Assembly: GCA_964498125.1 (NCBI GenBank)
Contig: CAZCGE010000063.1
Span: 1-43,708 of the forward strand
Length of the DNA: 43,708 nucleotides
Reading direction: 5' to 3'
Source: CAMDBL01 sp964498125
GTDB lineage: Bacteria > Pseudomonadota > Alphaproteobacteria > Rhizobiales > Hyphomicrobiaceae
The notes beneath the pieces were generated by a model. That model had not been told where the DNA came from and made no database searches. It saw only the letters and a list, made by a program, of their open reading frames with translations. Below, piece after piece: positions 23,028-32,051 of the stretch. A program made the translations under genes and the position numbers. Position 1 is the first letter of the stretch; each line of letters opens with the position of its first letter.

Positions 23028-24668
23028 TCAGGCGCCCTTCGCCAGCTCACCGCGCAGCGCGCTGGCGATCAGCGTGCGCGTTTCGTTGACGCCATAGAGC
23101 GCGATAAAGCCGCCGAAGCGCGGGCCTTGCGACGTGCCGAGCAGCACCTCGTAGATCGCCTTGAACCACTCGCGCAGCGTCTCGGCAAAGCCGTTCTCCT
23201 TGCCGGCCGCGTAGACGAGGTTCTGCAGCGTCTCCGCGTCGGCGCCATCGGGCGCCCCGGCCAGTGCCGCATCGAGCGCCAGCAGCGCCGTTCGCTCGGC
23301 CTCCGTCGGCAACCGGTATGTCTTCGTCGGCTTGACCAGGTCACGGTAGTAGGCGATCGCGTAGCCGACCAGATGGTCGAGGGTCGGATAGGTCTCGGGC
23401 GTGGCCTCCGGCGCATATTTACGAATGACGGCCCATAACGTGGCCTTGTCCTCGGTGTTCGAGACGGCAACCACGTTGAGCAGAAGGCCGTAGGTGATCG
23501 GCAGCTCGGCCGTGGGCGGCGCGCCCAAGTGGATGTGCCAAGCGGGATTGTCCAACTGCTGCTTGGGCTCCTGCTCGGGATAAGCCGAAATGAACTGCAG
23601 GTATTCGTCGACCGCGCGCGGAATTACGTCGAAATGCAACCGCTTGGCCGTCCGCGGTTTCTGGAACATGTACAGCGACAGGCTCTCGGGCGAGGCGTAG
23701 GTGAGCCATTCCTCGATGGTCAGGCCATTGCCCTTCGACTTGGAAATCTTCTGGCCCTTGTCGTCGAGGAACAGCTCGTAGTTGAAGCCCTCCGGCGGCG
23801 TGCCGCCGAGCGCGCGGCACATCTTTGAGGACAACGTCACCGACTCGATCAAGTCTTTGCCGGCCATCTCGTAATCAACGCCGAGCGCTGTCCAGCGCAT
23901 GGCCCAGTCGGCCTTCCACTGGCACTTGACGGCGCCGCCGGTGACCTTGGTCTCGACCTTTTGCTGCGTCTCGGGATCGAGGTAGACGACCGTGCCTCGC
24001 TCGACGCTGCGCTCGATCATCGGCACCTGCAGCACGCGCCCGGTGCGCGGGCAGACGGGCAGGAACGGGGAATAGGTCGCCCGCCGCTCGGGTCCGAGCG
24101 TCGGCAGGATGATGTCCATCACCGCGTCGTAGACCTCGAGCATGCGCAGCAGCGTCTGGTCCATCATGCCCGAGCGGTAGCACTCGGTCGCCGAGAAGAA
24201 CTCGTAGGCAAAGCCGAAGCGGTCGAGAAAGCCGCGCAGCATGGCGTTGTTGTGGTCCGCGTAGCTCGAATGCTGGTTGTCGAAGGGGTCGGGCACCGAG
24301 GTCAGCGGCTTGTCGAGATAGGCGGCCAGAAGCTGCTTGTTGGCGACGTTGTCAGGCACCTTGCGCAGGCCATCCATGTCGTCGGAGAAGCAGATGAGCC
24401 GCGTCTTGCGCCGGCCCTCGGTCAGCACCTCGAAGGCATGGCGCACCATGCTGGTGCGCGCCACCTCGCCGAAAGTGCCGATGTGCGGCAGGCCCGAAGG
24501 CCCGTAGCCGGTCTCGAAGACGACGGTTTTGTCGGCGCCACCCCGCATCTTGTCGAGGCGGGCAATCAGCCGCCGCGCCTCCTCGAATGGCCAGGACTTG
24601 GCCTCGCCGAGTGCCGCAATCGGCGGAGCACCTGACTTGGCGGAGGTACGGTCGGCGGTGGCCGTCAT
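23028..24668 (-). CDS. lysS: Class I lysyl-tRNA synthetase
   Basis: A 546-residue Rossmann-fold enzyme charging tRNA-Lys. The HIGH motif reads PHIGTFGE (about residues 60-67) and the KMSKS motif KISKSKGNG (about 305), in a class I architecture. This archaeal-type enzyme replaces the class II LysRS in many Alphaproteobacteria and spirochetes, and it is often also called lysK. The N-terminus before KSWPFEEARRLIARL is short and probably disordered. It is transcribed alone, with a 477-bp upstream gap up to the GMC oxidoreductase gene. Confidence 0.95.
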   Translation of the reverse strand: MTATADRTSAKSGAPPIAALGEAKSWPFEEARRLIARLDKMRGGADKTVVFETGYGPSGLPHIGTFGEVARTSMVRHAFEVLTEGRRKTRLICFSDDMDGLRKVPDNVANKQLLAAYLDKPLTSVPDPFDNQHSSYADHNNAMLRGFLDRFGFAYEFFSATECYRSGMMDQTLLRMLEVYDAVMDIILPTLGPERRATYSPFLPVCPRTGRVLQVPMIERSVERGTVVYLDPETQQKVETKVTGGAVKCQWKADWAMRWTALGVDYEMAGKDLIESVTLSSKMCRALGGTPPEGFNYELFLDDKGQKISKSKGNGLTIEEWLTYASPESLSLYMFQKPRTAKRLHFDVIPRAVDEYLQFISAYPEQEPKQQLDNPAWHIHLGAPPTAELPITYGLLLNVVAVSNTEDKATLWAVIRKYAPEATPETYPTLDHLVGYAIAYYRDLVKPTKTYRLPTEAERTALLALDAALAGAPDGADAETLQNLVYAAGKENGFAETLREWFKAIYEVLLGTSQGPRFGGFIALYGVNETRTLIASALRGELAKGA

Positions 24669-24953
24669 GGATGATGCGAGCCCATCATAGGGATGTGAAG
24701 CATAGGGGATGTGAGGCCGGTGGCCAGCCCAGGTTCCGCGGTACCGTAAGTGTGGGGCCGGTGGGCGTCAATGTGCGCCGTGCGGCGTAGACGCACTCAT
24801 GCAACAAAGCGTTACCCGCCTTGCCGATTATCGACGTCATTTGCGGGTTTAGAATGCGGTGGATCAGTCCGGTGAAAGGTGAGCGCAGGCCTTCTCTGCC
24901 TTTTTCAAACTGAGACACCGTATTGCGGATCTGGGGTCGTTGAAGCCCATGCT

Positions 24954-25061
24954 GCTAGAGCATTTTCCGCCAAAGTGGGCACCGGTTTGGCGTAGAAAAT
25001 GCGACAAACAAAGGACTAGAGCGCTTTCCCCTGCTTCAATACGAGTGGAAAGCGCTCTAGC
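24954..25061. repeat. RIME-like two-hairpin intergenic repeat
   Basis: Two hairpins in tandem. The first has GCATTTTC (24960-24967) pairing with GAAAATGC (24995-25002), extended by CGCCAAA/TTTGGCG. The second has CTAGAGCGCTTTCC (25016-25029) paired perfectly with GGAAAGCGCTCTAG (25047-25060). The order and the ACCGGTTT centre fit the Rhizobium-specific intergenic mosaic elements as I remember them. It lies in the 477-bp gene-free stretch 24669-25145. The rest of that stretch holds a short direct repeat near lysS (24687-24714) and nothing else I recognise. Confidence 0.75.
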
Positions 25062-25145
25062 CGCCCGGACTCCGCTAAAGCTTCATGCGAGGAACGACTG
25101 CGATCTGGCGAGCTTCGACAAATGGTCGTCGGCTGAGGCAACGCG

Positions 25146-26783
25146 ATGGATACTTTCGACTACGTGATCATCGGCGCGGGCTCCGCCGGCTCAGTGCTGG
25201 CGAACCGGCTGAGCGAAGACGCCGATGTCACCGTATGCGTGCTGGAGGCCGGCCCGAGCGACTGGCATCCCTATATCCATCTGCCAGCGGGCTTCATCAA
25301 AACCACGGCCGACCCGAGGGTGAATTGGTGCTATACGCAGGAAATCGGCGCCTACACCGGCGGCCGGCGCGTCATGGCGCCACGCGGCAAGACACTCGGC
25401 GGCTCGAGTTCCATCAACGGCCACATCTACAATCGCGGCCAGGCACGCGATTTCGATACCTGGGCGCAGCTCGGCAACCGCGGCTGGGGCTACGCCGACG
25501 TGCTGCCGTACTTCAAGAGAATGGAAACGCGCATCGGCGAAGGCGACGCATCTTTTCGCGGTCGCGAAGGCCCGCTCACCGTTTCCAATTACGACTACCG
25601 CCATCCATTATGCGAGGCCTTCATCGAAAGTTGCGTGGGCATCGGCATGCCGCGCAACCCTGACTACAACGGCGCGGCCCAGGCCGGCGTCAGCTATGCG
25701 CAGCGCACCATCGACAATGGACGGCGCATGAGCGCGGCGCGGGCATTCCTGAAACCCGCCATGAAGCGCCCCAACGTACGGGTGATCACGCATGCGCACG
25801 TCGCGGGACTGGTGCTCGAGGGCAAGCGCGCGGCCGGCGCCACCTATCGCAAAGGTGGTCGCGACGGGGCAGCGGGCGAGGTTCGGGCGCGGCGCGACGT
25901 GATCCTGTCTGGTGGCGCCTACAATTCCCCGCAGCTCTTGCAGCTCTCGGGCATCGGTCCGGCCGCCCTGTTGCAGGCGCACGGCATCCAGGTCCGCCAT
26001 GCGCTCGCCGGCGTTGGCGAAGGATTGCAAGATCACTACACGTCGCGTGTCGTGGCGCGCGTGAAAGGCATCGATACCTTGAATGAGCGGGTGCGCGGAT
26101 TGCGGCTTGCCGGTGAAGCGGTGAAATACGCGCTCACCCGCAAGGGCGTGCTCGCGTTGCAGCCTTCGCTCCTGCTGGCCTTCTGGCATTCGGGCGTGAC
26201 ACCGGAAGGCGAGGATCTGCAGTTCATTTTCACGCCGGCGAGCTACATGGAAGGGCGGCTCGGCATGCTCGAGGATCGGCCCGGCATGACCTGCGCCGCC
26301 TGGCAACATCGCCCGGAAAGTCGCGGCCATGTCCGCATCACGTCCGCGGACCCGTTTGTAGCGCCATTGATCCAGAGCAATTACTTGGGCGAGGAGATCG
26401 ATCGGCGCGTATTCATCGCCGGCATCAAGCTGGCGCGCCGCCTGCTCGCCTCGCCGCCATTGGCGCCCTATTACGCCTACGAGGACTATCCCGGGCCCAA
26501 AGCGCAGAGCGACGACGAGATTCTGGACGCCGGCGCCAAGAACGGGCAGACGGTGTTCCATCCCTGCTCGACCTGCCGCATGGCCCCGGTCTCGGACCCG
26601 ATGGCGGTGGTGGATGATCAGTTGCGTGTCCACGGCATGCAGGGCCTGCGCGTCGTCGACGCCTCGGTGATGCCGCGCATGATCTCGGCCAACCTCAACG
26701 CCGCGACGCTGATGATCGCCGACAAGGCCGCCGATCTCATTCGCGGCAAACCCGCTCCCGATCCGATCATCCTGTCCGGTTGA
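25146..26783 (+). CDS. GMC-family oxidoreductase (choline dehydrogenase-like)
   Basis: A 545-residue FAD enzyme. The dinucleotide-binding motif GAGSAGSVLANRLSE is at the N-terminus, GKTLGGSSSINGHIYNRG is the FAD-linked GMC signature 1, and SGGAYNSPQLLQLSGIGP is signature 2. The active-site His is in TVFHPCSTCRM, and the Asn usual in NTNAP is in SANLNAATLMIADKA. It oxidises an alcohol to an aldehyde or ketone; choline is only one of many possible substrates, and no betaine genes are adjacent. It ends 35 bp before the convergent dapD stop. Confidence 0.93.
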   Translation: MDTFDYVIIGAGSAGSVLANRLSEDADVTVCVLEAGPSDWHPYIHLPAGFIKTTADPRVNWCYTQEIGAYTGGRRVMAPRGKTLGGSSSINGHIYNRGQARDFDTWAQLGNRGWGYADVLPYFKRMETRIGEGDASFRGREGPLTVSNYDYRHPLCEAFIESCVGIGMPRNPDYNGAAQAGVSYAQRTIDNGRRMSAARAFLKPAMKRPNVRVITHAHVAGLVLEGKRAAGATYRKGGRDGAAGEVRARRDVILSGGAYNSPQLLQLSGIGPAALLQAHGIQVRHALAGVGEGLQDHYTSRVVARVKGIDTLNERVRGLRLAGEAVKYALTRKGVLALQPSLLLAFWHSGVTPEGEDLQFIFTPASYMEGRLGMLEDRPGMTCAAWQHRPESRGHVRITSADPFVAPLIQSNYLGEEIDRRVFIAGIKLARRLLASPPLAPYYAYEDYPGPKAQSDDEILDAGAKNGQTVFHPCSTCRMAPVSDPMAVVDDQLRVHGMQGLRVVDASVMPRMISANLNAATLMIADKAADLIRGKPAPDPIILSG

Positions 26784-26818
26784 ATGGGCTGTGACCCAGC
26801 CACAACCTGGCTGCCGGC

Positions 26819-27676
26819 CTAATCTCGCAGCAGATCATTGATGCTCGTCTTGCCGCGCGTTTGGGCGTCGACGGTCTTGACGATGACGGCGCAGGACAGC
26901 GAAGGGCCGGGCGAACCGTCGGGCAAAGGCTTGCCGGGCATGGCGCCGGGCACGACGACGGAAAACGGCGGCACGCGGCCGACATGAACCTTGCCGGTGG
27001 CGCGGTCGATGATGCGGGTCGAGGCCGAGATGAACACGCCCATCGACAGCACCGAGCCCTCGCCGATGATTACGCCTTCAACCACTTCGGAGCGTGCGCC
27101 AATGAAGCAGTTGTCCTCGATGATCACTGGATTGGCCTGCAGCGGCTCGAGCACGCCGCCAATGCCGGCGCCGCCGGACAGATGCACGTTCTTGCCGATC
27201 TGCGCGCATGAGCCGACCGTCGCCCAGGTGTCGACCATGGTGCCGCTATCGACATAGGCGCCAAGATTGACGAACGAAGGCATCAAGATGACGTTGGGCG
27301 CGATGAAGGCCGAACGGCGCACGATGGCGCCAGGGACCGCGCGGAAGCCTGCCTCCTTGAAGCGATCCGCTGACCAGTCGGTGAACTTCAGCGGCACCTT
27401 GTCCCAGCCATGCACGCGACTGGCGAATGTGCCGCTTTTCTGGAACGGCATGACCTCGTTGTCGGCGAGGCGGAAGGATAGCAGCACCGCTTTCTTCAGC
27501 CACTGGTTGACCGTCCAGTCGCCGGCTTTCTTCTCGGCGACACGCGCCTGACCCTTGTCCAGCAGGTCGAGCGCGGCCTCGATCGAATCGCGGACATCGC
27601 CCTTGGTTTTGGGGTTGATGGCGTCGCGTGCCTCCCAGGCGGCCTCGATCGTCGACTGCAGGCTGGCGATGGACAT
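26819..27676 (-). CDS. dapD: Tetrahydrodipicolinate N-succinyltransferase DapD
   Basis: A 285-residue left-handed beta-helix acyltransferase, the succinylase step of lysine/diaminopimelate synthesis. Landmarks are the N-terminal helices (MSIASLQSTIEAAWEARD), FRAVPGAIVRRSAFIAPNVI, YVDSGTMVDTWATVGSCAQI and SLSCAVIVKTVDAQTR near the end, all standard for DapD. The ATG at 27676 has GGAG 9 nt upstream; an earlier in-frame start at 27724 is less likely. It is transcribed alone; dapE, often nearby in this order, is not in the window. Complete and presumably essential. Confidence 0.95.
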   Translation of the reverse strand: MSIASLQSTIEAAWEARDAINPKTKGDVRDSIEAALDLLDKGQARVAEKKAGDWTVNQWLKKAVLLSFRLADNEVMPFQKSGTFASRVHGWDKVPLKFTDWSADRFKEAGFRAVPGAIVRRSAFIAPNVILMPSFVNLGAYVDSGTMVDTWATVGSCAQIGKNVHLSGGAGIGGVLEPLQANPVIIEDNCFIGARSEVVEGVIIGEGSVLSMGVFISASTRIIDRATGKVHVGRVPPFSVVVPGAMPGKPLPDGSPGPSLSCAVIVKTVDAQTRGKTSINDLLRD

Positions 27677-27885
27677 GGGGTCGGCTCCGGTCTGGATCAG
27701 CACGTCGTCGTTGCCTTGTGGCAAGTGTGCATCAGGGTGTCAACGTGGCGCGCGGACTATTGCAGCCGATGGCGGCGAACGCAGAGCGGCAATGCACGGG
27801 AGAACTTGCTTCTTGCCGGGCTCTGGGGGAGACAGGGGTCGACATCGTCCTCGCGCCGCAGCGCCAACCAGTGAACGCAAAGCAA

Positions 27886-28794
27886 ATGGCTTTTCCGGCA
27901 AGTTCGCGACCCAATAGGACCTTGCTCGGCATTGTGTTCATGTGCACGGCGAGCACGCTGTTCCCGATCATGAACGGCTTGGTGCAGGTCCTGAGCACCC
28001 GCTATGACACCGAACAGCTGGTCTGGGCACGCCAGAGTTCGCACCTGGTGTTCCTGCTCGCACTGTTCGGGCCGTCGCTTGGCTGGAGCCTGGTGCGCAC
28101 CAGCCAGCTCAAGTGGCAAATCCTGCGCTCGGTGGTGCTGCTGGTGTCGACGCTCTGCTTCTTCAGCGGCGTCAAGTTCCTGCCACTGGCCAAGGCGGCA
28201 TCAATCAGCTTCATGGGCCCGTTTTTCGTGGCGCTCATGGCTTGGCCCATGCTCGGCGAGCGGATCAGCCTGCATCGGCTGATTGCGATCATCTTCGGAT
28301 TCATGGGTGTGCTGGTCATCATCCGCCCGGGCACCGAGGTGTTCCAGTGGGCGTCGCTGCTCATTTTGGCCAGCGCCATCTGCTACGCTTTCTACCAAAT
28401 CCTGACGCGCTTCGTCGGCGGCCACGATCGGCCGGAGACCTCAGCTGTCTTCAGCGCGCTCGTGGGCACCCTGGTGCTATCACTGCACGTGCCATTTGTC
28501 TGGATGCCAATCCTGTCGTGGACGGATGGCGCCTTGATGTGCTCGCTGGGAATTCTGGGCGGGCTTGGCCATTACTGCGTCGCGCGCGCCTTGATCTATG
28601 TCCAGGCCAACATCGCCGCGCCATTCGTCTATTGGCAGCTGGTGGGCTCGGTCATCGTCGGCTACATGGTCTCGAGCTACATTCCCGATCACTATACTTG
28701 GCTTGGCGCCGCCATCATCATCGCCGCCGGCCTCTATATTGGCTGGCGCGAGTCGCGCGAGAAGGCGCCACGCGTCTCGCCGGACAAGGCGTGA
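27886..28794 (+). CDS. EamA/DMT-family transporter
   Basis: A 302-residue protein with ten predicted membrane helices and two EamA repeats: RTLLGIVFMCTASTLFPIMN at the first helix, LPLAKAASISFMGPFFVALM and ILGGLGHYCVARALIYVQ later. The substrate is unknown. The ATG at 27886 has no strong ribosome-binding site; a GTG at 27871 is possible, and the frame stays open upstream to 27628 without membrane-like sequence. It is divergent from dapD. It is not closely similar to the EamA protein at 15413, so there is no local duplication. Confidence 0.85.
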   Translation: MAFPASSRPNRTLLGIVFMCTASTLFPIMNGLVQVLSTRYDTEQLVWARQSSHLVFLLALFGPSLGWSLVRTSQLKWQILRSVVLLVSTLCFFSGVKFLPLAKAASISFMGPFFVALMAWPMLGERISLHRLIAIIFGFMGVLVIIRPGTEVFQWASLLILASAICYAFYQILTRFVGGHDRPETSAVFSALVGTLVLSLHVPFVWMPILSWTDGALMCSLGILGGLGHYCVARALIYVQANIAAPFVYWQLVGSVIVGYMVSSYIPDHYTWLGAAIIIAAGLYIGWRESREKAPRVSPDKA

Positions 28795-28904
28795 GCAGTG
28801 CAAGCGCAGCGGTTCCGGCACCGCGGCATCGCGTTTCGAGAATTTCGAGTATTTCATCCACTGCACAAGCGTGGTATCCTGGTCACGCAACATGGAGCCT
28901 GCCA

Positions 28905-29360
28905 ATGTCGCGCGCCCAAACCGATCCGACGATTCCTTCCGACCAAGAGGCCAAGCAAGCCCGTGAGGCCATCCGCGTCTTGTGCGAGCAGCGGGACGCC
29001 GCCGGCACGATGCGTGTGCAGATCGTGAGTTCCGATCGCCATGTCACGACGCTCGATCTTCCGGCATCAGCGATGCGACTCCTCGAGCAGATGCTACAGG
29101 AGCTGGCGGCAGGCCATGCCGTGGCGGTGGTGCCGATCGAGGCCGATATCACGTCGCAGCAGGCGGCCGAACTGCTCAATGTCTCGCGTCCCTATGTGGT
29201 CGGCCTGATAGACAAGGGCGTGCTGCCGGCGCGCATGGTCGGCAATCAGCGTCGCCTGCCGCTGCGGGACGTGCTGGCTTACAAGGCGGAGACCAAGGCC
29301 AAGGCCTATGAGGGCCTCGCCGAGATGGCGGCCATCGATCAGGAGCTGGGCCTGCGGTGA
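28905..29360 (+). CDS. Excisionase-type HTH antitoxin of an HTH-PIN pair
   Basis: A 151-residue protein. The C-terminal part holds a MerR/excisionase-like helix-turn-helix, TSQQAAELLNVSRPYVVGLI, followed by DKGVLPARMVGNQRRLPLRD. The N-terminal half is helical (AMRLLEQMLQELAAG). Proteins of this shape are antitoxins of PIN-domain toxins. GGAG stands 7 nt before the ATG. Its stop overlaps the toxin GTG (GTGA), so they are translated together, antitoxin first. It probably represses its own promoter in the 110-bp gap after the DMT gene. Confidence 0.85.
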   Translation: MSRAQTDPTIPSDQEAKQAREAIRVLCEQRDAAGTMRVQIVSSDRHVTTLDLPASAMRLLEQMLQELAAGHAVAVVPIEADITSQQAAELLNVSRPYVVGLIDKGVLPARMVGNQRRLPLRDVLAYKAETKAKAYEGLAEMAAIDQELGLR

Positions 29361-29923
29361 GCGTTACGGCGCTTCTCGATGCTAACGTTCTCTACGGCGC
29401 GACCACACGCAGCGTGCTACTGTATCTGGCCGTCGGCGGAGTTTTCCAACCGCGTTGGAGCAATGCCATCCAGAACGAATGGACTGCGGCGCTGCTACGG
29501 GAACGGCCAGACATTGATGTGTCGCGAGTTGCGCGCACACGCGAACTGATGGAGCGGCATTTCCCCGAGGCAACGGTCGTGGGCTTCGAGCCGCTCATCG
29601 CAACCCTCGACCTGCCCGACCCTGATGACCGGCATGTGCTGGCGGCTGCCATTCATGGTGGTGCGAGCGTGATCGTCACGGCGAACCTTGCGGACTTTCC
29701 TGCCGACGTGCTGGCGTCACACGACATCAGGGCCGAGGGCCCAGACAAGTTCGTGCGCGGGATGCTCGATGCCGACGCGCCATCGGTCGTGTCGGCATTG
29801 GCTTTGGATCGCGCCAACTTGCGCAATCCGCCCATGACTGGCGCCGAGTACCTAACTGCGCTCGAGCGGGCCGGACTCACTGGCACGGCCGCGGCGCTTA
29901 GGCGGTTGGGCGCCGAGCTGTGA
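29357..29923 (+). CDS. PIN-domain toxin (PIN_3 type)
   Basis: A 188-residue PIN protein starting at GTG. The first catalytic Asp is Asp8 in ALLDANVLYGA; NAIQNEWTAALL holds a Glu, DPDDRHVLAAAIHGGA holds two further acids, and IVTANLADFP follows as is typical of PF13470-type proteins. It is longer than VapC (about 130), with a C-terminal helical extension. PIN toxins cleave tRNA, rRNA or mRNA; the exact target is unknown. All acids appear intact, so unlike the 12840 toxin this pair should be functional. Confidence 0.85.
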   Translation: MSVTALLDANVLYGATTRSVLLYLAVGGVFQPRWSNAIQNEWTAALLRERPDIDVSRVARTRELMERHFPEATVVGFEPLIATLDLPDPDDRHVLAAAIHGGASVIVTANLADFPADVLASHDIRAEGPDKFVRGMLDADAPSVVSALALDRANLRNPPMTGAEYLTALERAGLTGTAAALRRLGAEL

Positions 29924-30096
29924 GGATTCCGGCGCACGAGCCGGATTCGAGATTGGCGCCTGTCCCACGGCGGCACGTCACTTAAGCCCTTCTTAAAGGT
30001 TCGCACCGCATAGTCCGCACAGGAATGGGATCTGCGCCCTCGCGCCCCTATGGCGAGCGGTAAAGGGCACCACCAAAGCGGCGCGGCAAGAAGGCA

Positions 30097-30837
30097 ATGA
30101 TCATGTCGAGAATTTGGCACGGAACCTTGGCATGCGCCGCAGCACTGCTGTCGGCAACGGGTGCTGCCGGCGCAGCCGACCTCATCAGCGGCGGCATGAA
30201 GGACTACGGCTATAGGCCAGCGCTGGCGGCGCCGGCCAGTTGGTACCTGCGGCTTGATGGCGGCTACGCCATCCACGGCGAGCCGACCATTACCGGCGCT
30301 GGCACGACATTCACCAGGCCCGGAATCGGCGACACGTGGTCATTTGGCGCCGGCTTCGGCCGTTATCTCTCGAGCCATTTGCGCACCGACCTGACGGTGG
30401 ATCATCGTTTCGAGGCCGACGCGCACGGCCGCAATGTCGCCGCTGGCGCCACGTTCCCCGGCACGCATAGGTTTGGCTTCGAGAGCTCGGTGCTGCTCGC
30501 CAATCTCTATTATGATTTCAAGCGCGGCGGCGGGTTCAACCCTTACGTCGGCGCCGGTCTCGGCATGGCCAACAACCAAACCAGTGTCGGGGGCACGCAA
30601 ACGGGCGGCAGCATCGGCGAGGCGAGCAATTGGGGCTTGGCCGGCGCCCTGATGGCCGGTTTCACGGTTACGCTGAGCCAGAACCTGAATTTCGACGCGG
30701 GTTACCGCTTCCTCTATCTCGGCGACACCAAGACCGGCGATATCCGCAACGCGGCCGGCACCGTCGTGTCGGGACCATCCGTTGACGACATCCACGCACA
30801 CGAATTCCGCTTTGGCTTGCGCTGGGACGTGCGCTGA
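30097..30837 (+). CDS. Omp25/31-like outer-membrane beta-barrel protein
   Basis: A 246-residue protein with a signal peptide (ACAAALLSATGAAGA, then ADLISGG) and a barrel of alternating strands: WYLRLDGGYAI, WSFGAGFGRYLS, LLANLYYDF, FNPYVGAGLGMANN, DAGYRFLYLGDT, and a last strand ending FRFGLRWDVR. This is the eight-stranded Omp25/Omp31 porin-like pattern of Hyphomicrobiales. AAGAAGG lies just before the ATG; a second ATG at 30103 is in frame. A related but different barrel follows 241 bp downstream. The region between holds nothing I recognise. Confidence 0.85.
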   Translation: MIMSRIWHGTLACAAALLSATGAAGAADLISGGMKDYGYRPALAAPASWYLRLDGGYAIHGEPTITGAGTTFTRPGIGDTWSFGAGFGRYLSSHLRTDLTVDHRFEADAHGRNVAAGATFPGTHRFGFESSVLLANLYYDFKRGGGFNPYVGAGLGMANNQTSVGGTQTGGSIGEASNWGLAGALMAGFTVTLSQNLNFDAGYRFLYLGDTKTGDIRNAAGTVVSGPSVDDIHAHEFRFGLRWDVR

Positions 30838-31078
30838 AGCGGATCTTAGACGTCAGTACACCAAGCGTATGTTCGAGAAACAAAGAGGGTCATCGCCGTC
30901 ATTGCCTAGTTCCGCGTACATCGCATCGAAGCACGGCACGTCATGCCGAGCTGGGAGACGATGGCGAACCTGAGCCGTCCGACAGGCCGCAAGGCCGAGC
31001 CGGAACGGTAGTCCGAGGATCGAAGCAGGCAAGTCGCGGCAAAGCCGGCGGCCGCTTGCACGCGAAGGAACGACGTAC

Positions 31079-31924
31079 ATGAAACGGAAGTTTGTCTGTC
31101 TTGCCGCCGCAATCGCGATGCTCTCCGGCATCGATGGGGCCGCCCAAGCCAACGATTATGCACGCCTTGCCCCCGGCGTCCGGATGGCAGGCGGTGGCGT
31201 ACCCGTGCCGGCGCCTGCGCCCATCCCCGACTCGCCCGCGCGCTGGTATTTTCGCGCCGATGTGGCGCTCGGCATTCCCAGCGATGCTTCGATCAGAGAA
31301 AGCGGCCTCCGGCTCGGCGCGCCGCCTCCTGGCGGTTCGGGAACATTCCGGACGTCGCCAGGCTGGTTCAAGGACAGTGCCGAGATCTATGACGGCTATA
31401 GCTTCGGCGTCGGCTACATATTCTCGCGCGCATTCAGAGGTGACTTGACGATCGACACGCGATCAGAGCGGGAATTCAAGGCGCAGGGCGCAAGATACAC
31501 CTATCAGAACCCAATCGGCACCAACATCACCGGTACTTTTTCCGACAGCACCAAGATGCAAAGCGTCGCCACGCTGTTCAATCTGTATTACGATTTTCAC
31601 GGCCGGGGCCGGTTCGTGCCGTATATCGGCGCCGGACTGGGCTTTGCCGTCAACGACTTGAACCGCAACAACTCGACCGTCGAGAGCGGGGGACTGTCGT
31701 TCTCGGGCAGCGAGAGTGCAACCGTCGTCTCGCTCGCCGCGATGGGGACCATCGGGTTTACGTACAACATCGATCCGACCATCGCACTCGACTTCAATTA
31801 TCGCCTGCTTTTCGTCGGCGGCTCGGATATCAGTATGCCGCTGAACGGCCGGACGTCAACGGTCCACATTGGCGACCAGATCGATCACCAGCTGCGGGCA
31901 GGCGTGCGCTTCAACGTTTACTGA
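31079..31924 (+). CDS. Outer-membrane beta-barrel protein
   Basis: A 281-residue protein with a clear signal peptide (MKRKFVCLAAAIAMLSG...AAQA), a Pro-rich linker (VPVPAPAPIPDSP), and barrel strands RWYFRADVALGI, YSFGVGYIFS, ATLFNLYYDFHG, FVPYIGAGLGFAVND and ALDFNYRLLFVGG, with the last strand ending RAGVRFNVY. It shares the NLYYDF and PYxGAGLG segments with the barrel at 30097, so the two are distant paralogues. GAAGGA stands about 9 nt before the ATG. A strong hairpin terminator follows. Confidence 0.85.
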   Translation: MKRKFVCLAAAIAMLSGIDGAAQANDYARLAPGVRMAGGGVPVPAPAPIPDSPARWYFRADVALGIPSDASIRESGLRLGAPPPGGSGTFRTSPGWFKDSAEIYDGYSFGVGYIFSRAFRGDLTIDTRSEREFKAQGARYTYQNPIGTNITGTFSDSTKMQSVATLFNLYYDFHGRGRFVPYIGAGLGFAVNDLNRNNSTVESGGLSFSGSESATVVSLAAMGTIGFTYNIDPTIALDFNYRLLFVGGSDISMPLNGRTSTVHIGDQIDHQLRAGVRFNVY

Positions 31925-31958
31925 TTAGCGCGCGCGATCATGGCTTGTGACGCGAGCA

Positions 31959-31988
31959 GGGCGGGTCCACGGATCCGCCCGATTTTTT
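31959..31988 (+). terminator. Rho-independent terminator after the outer-membrane gene
   Basis: GGGCGG (31959-31964) pairs with CCGCCC (31975-31980); the loop contains a further TCC/GGA pairing. The stem is followed by GATTTTTT. It lies 34 bp after the stop of the barrel gene and before the serC promoter, separating the two transcripts. Confidence 0.85.
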
Positions 31989-32019
31989 GCGTTTTCGCAA
32001 CTATCGCCATTGCTCGCAA

Positions 32020-32047
32020 TTGACTTTTTGTTGCGGCGCACATAAAT
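32020..32047 (+). promoter_or_regulatory. Promoter of serC-serA
   Basis: TTGACT (32020-32025) and ATAAAT (32042-32047) are separated by 16 nt, or TAAATC by 17. Transcription would start near 32054, making the leader below the first thing transcribed. Confidence 0.6.
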
Positions 32048-32051
32048 CCAG

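Noticed and set aside
24685..24918. Small minus-strand frame (77 codons) upstream of lysS
   Set aside because: No ribosome-binding site of note and no family resemblance; it crosses a direct repeat.
24940..25167. Small plus-strand frame before the GMC oxidoreductase
   Set aside because: It lies over the RIME-like repeat and overlaps the oxidoreductase start.
26784..26818. Bidirectional terminator between the GMC oxidoreductase and dapD genes
   Set aside because: Only a 5-bp AGCCA/TGGCT stem without a T-run; support is too weak.
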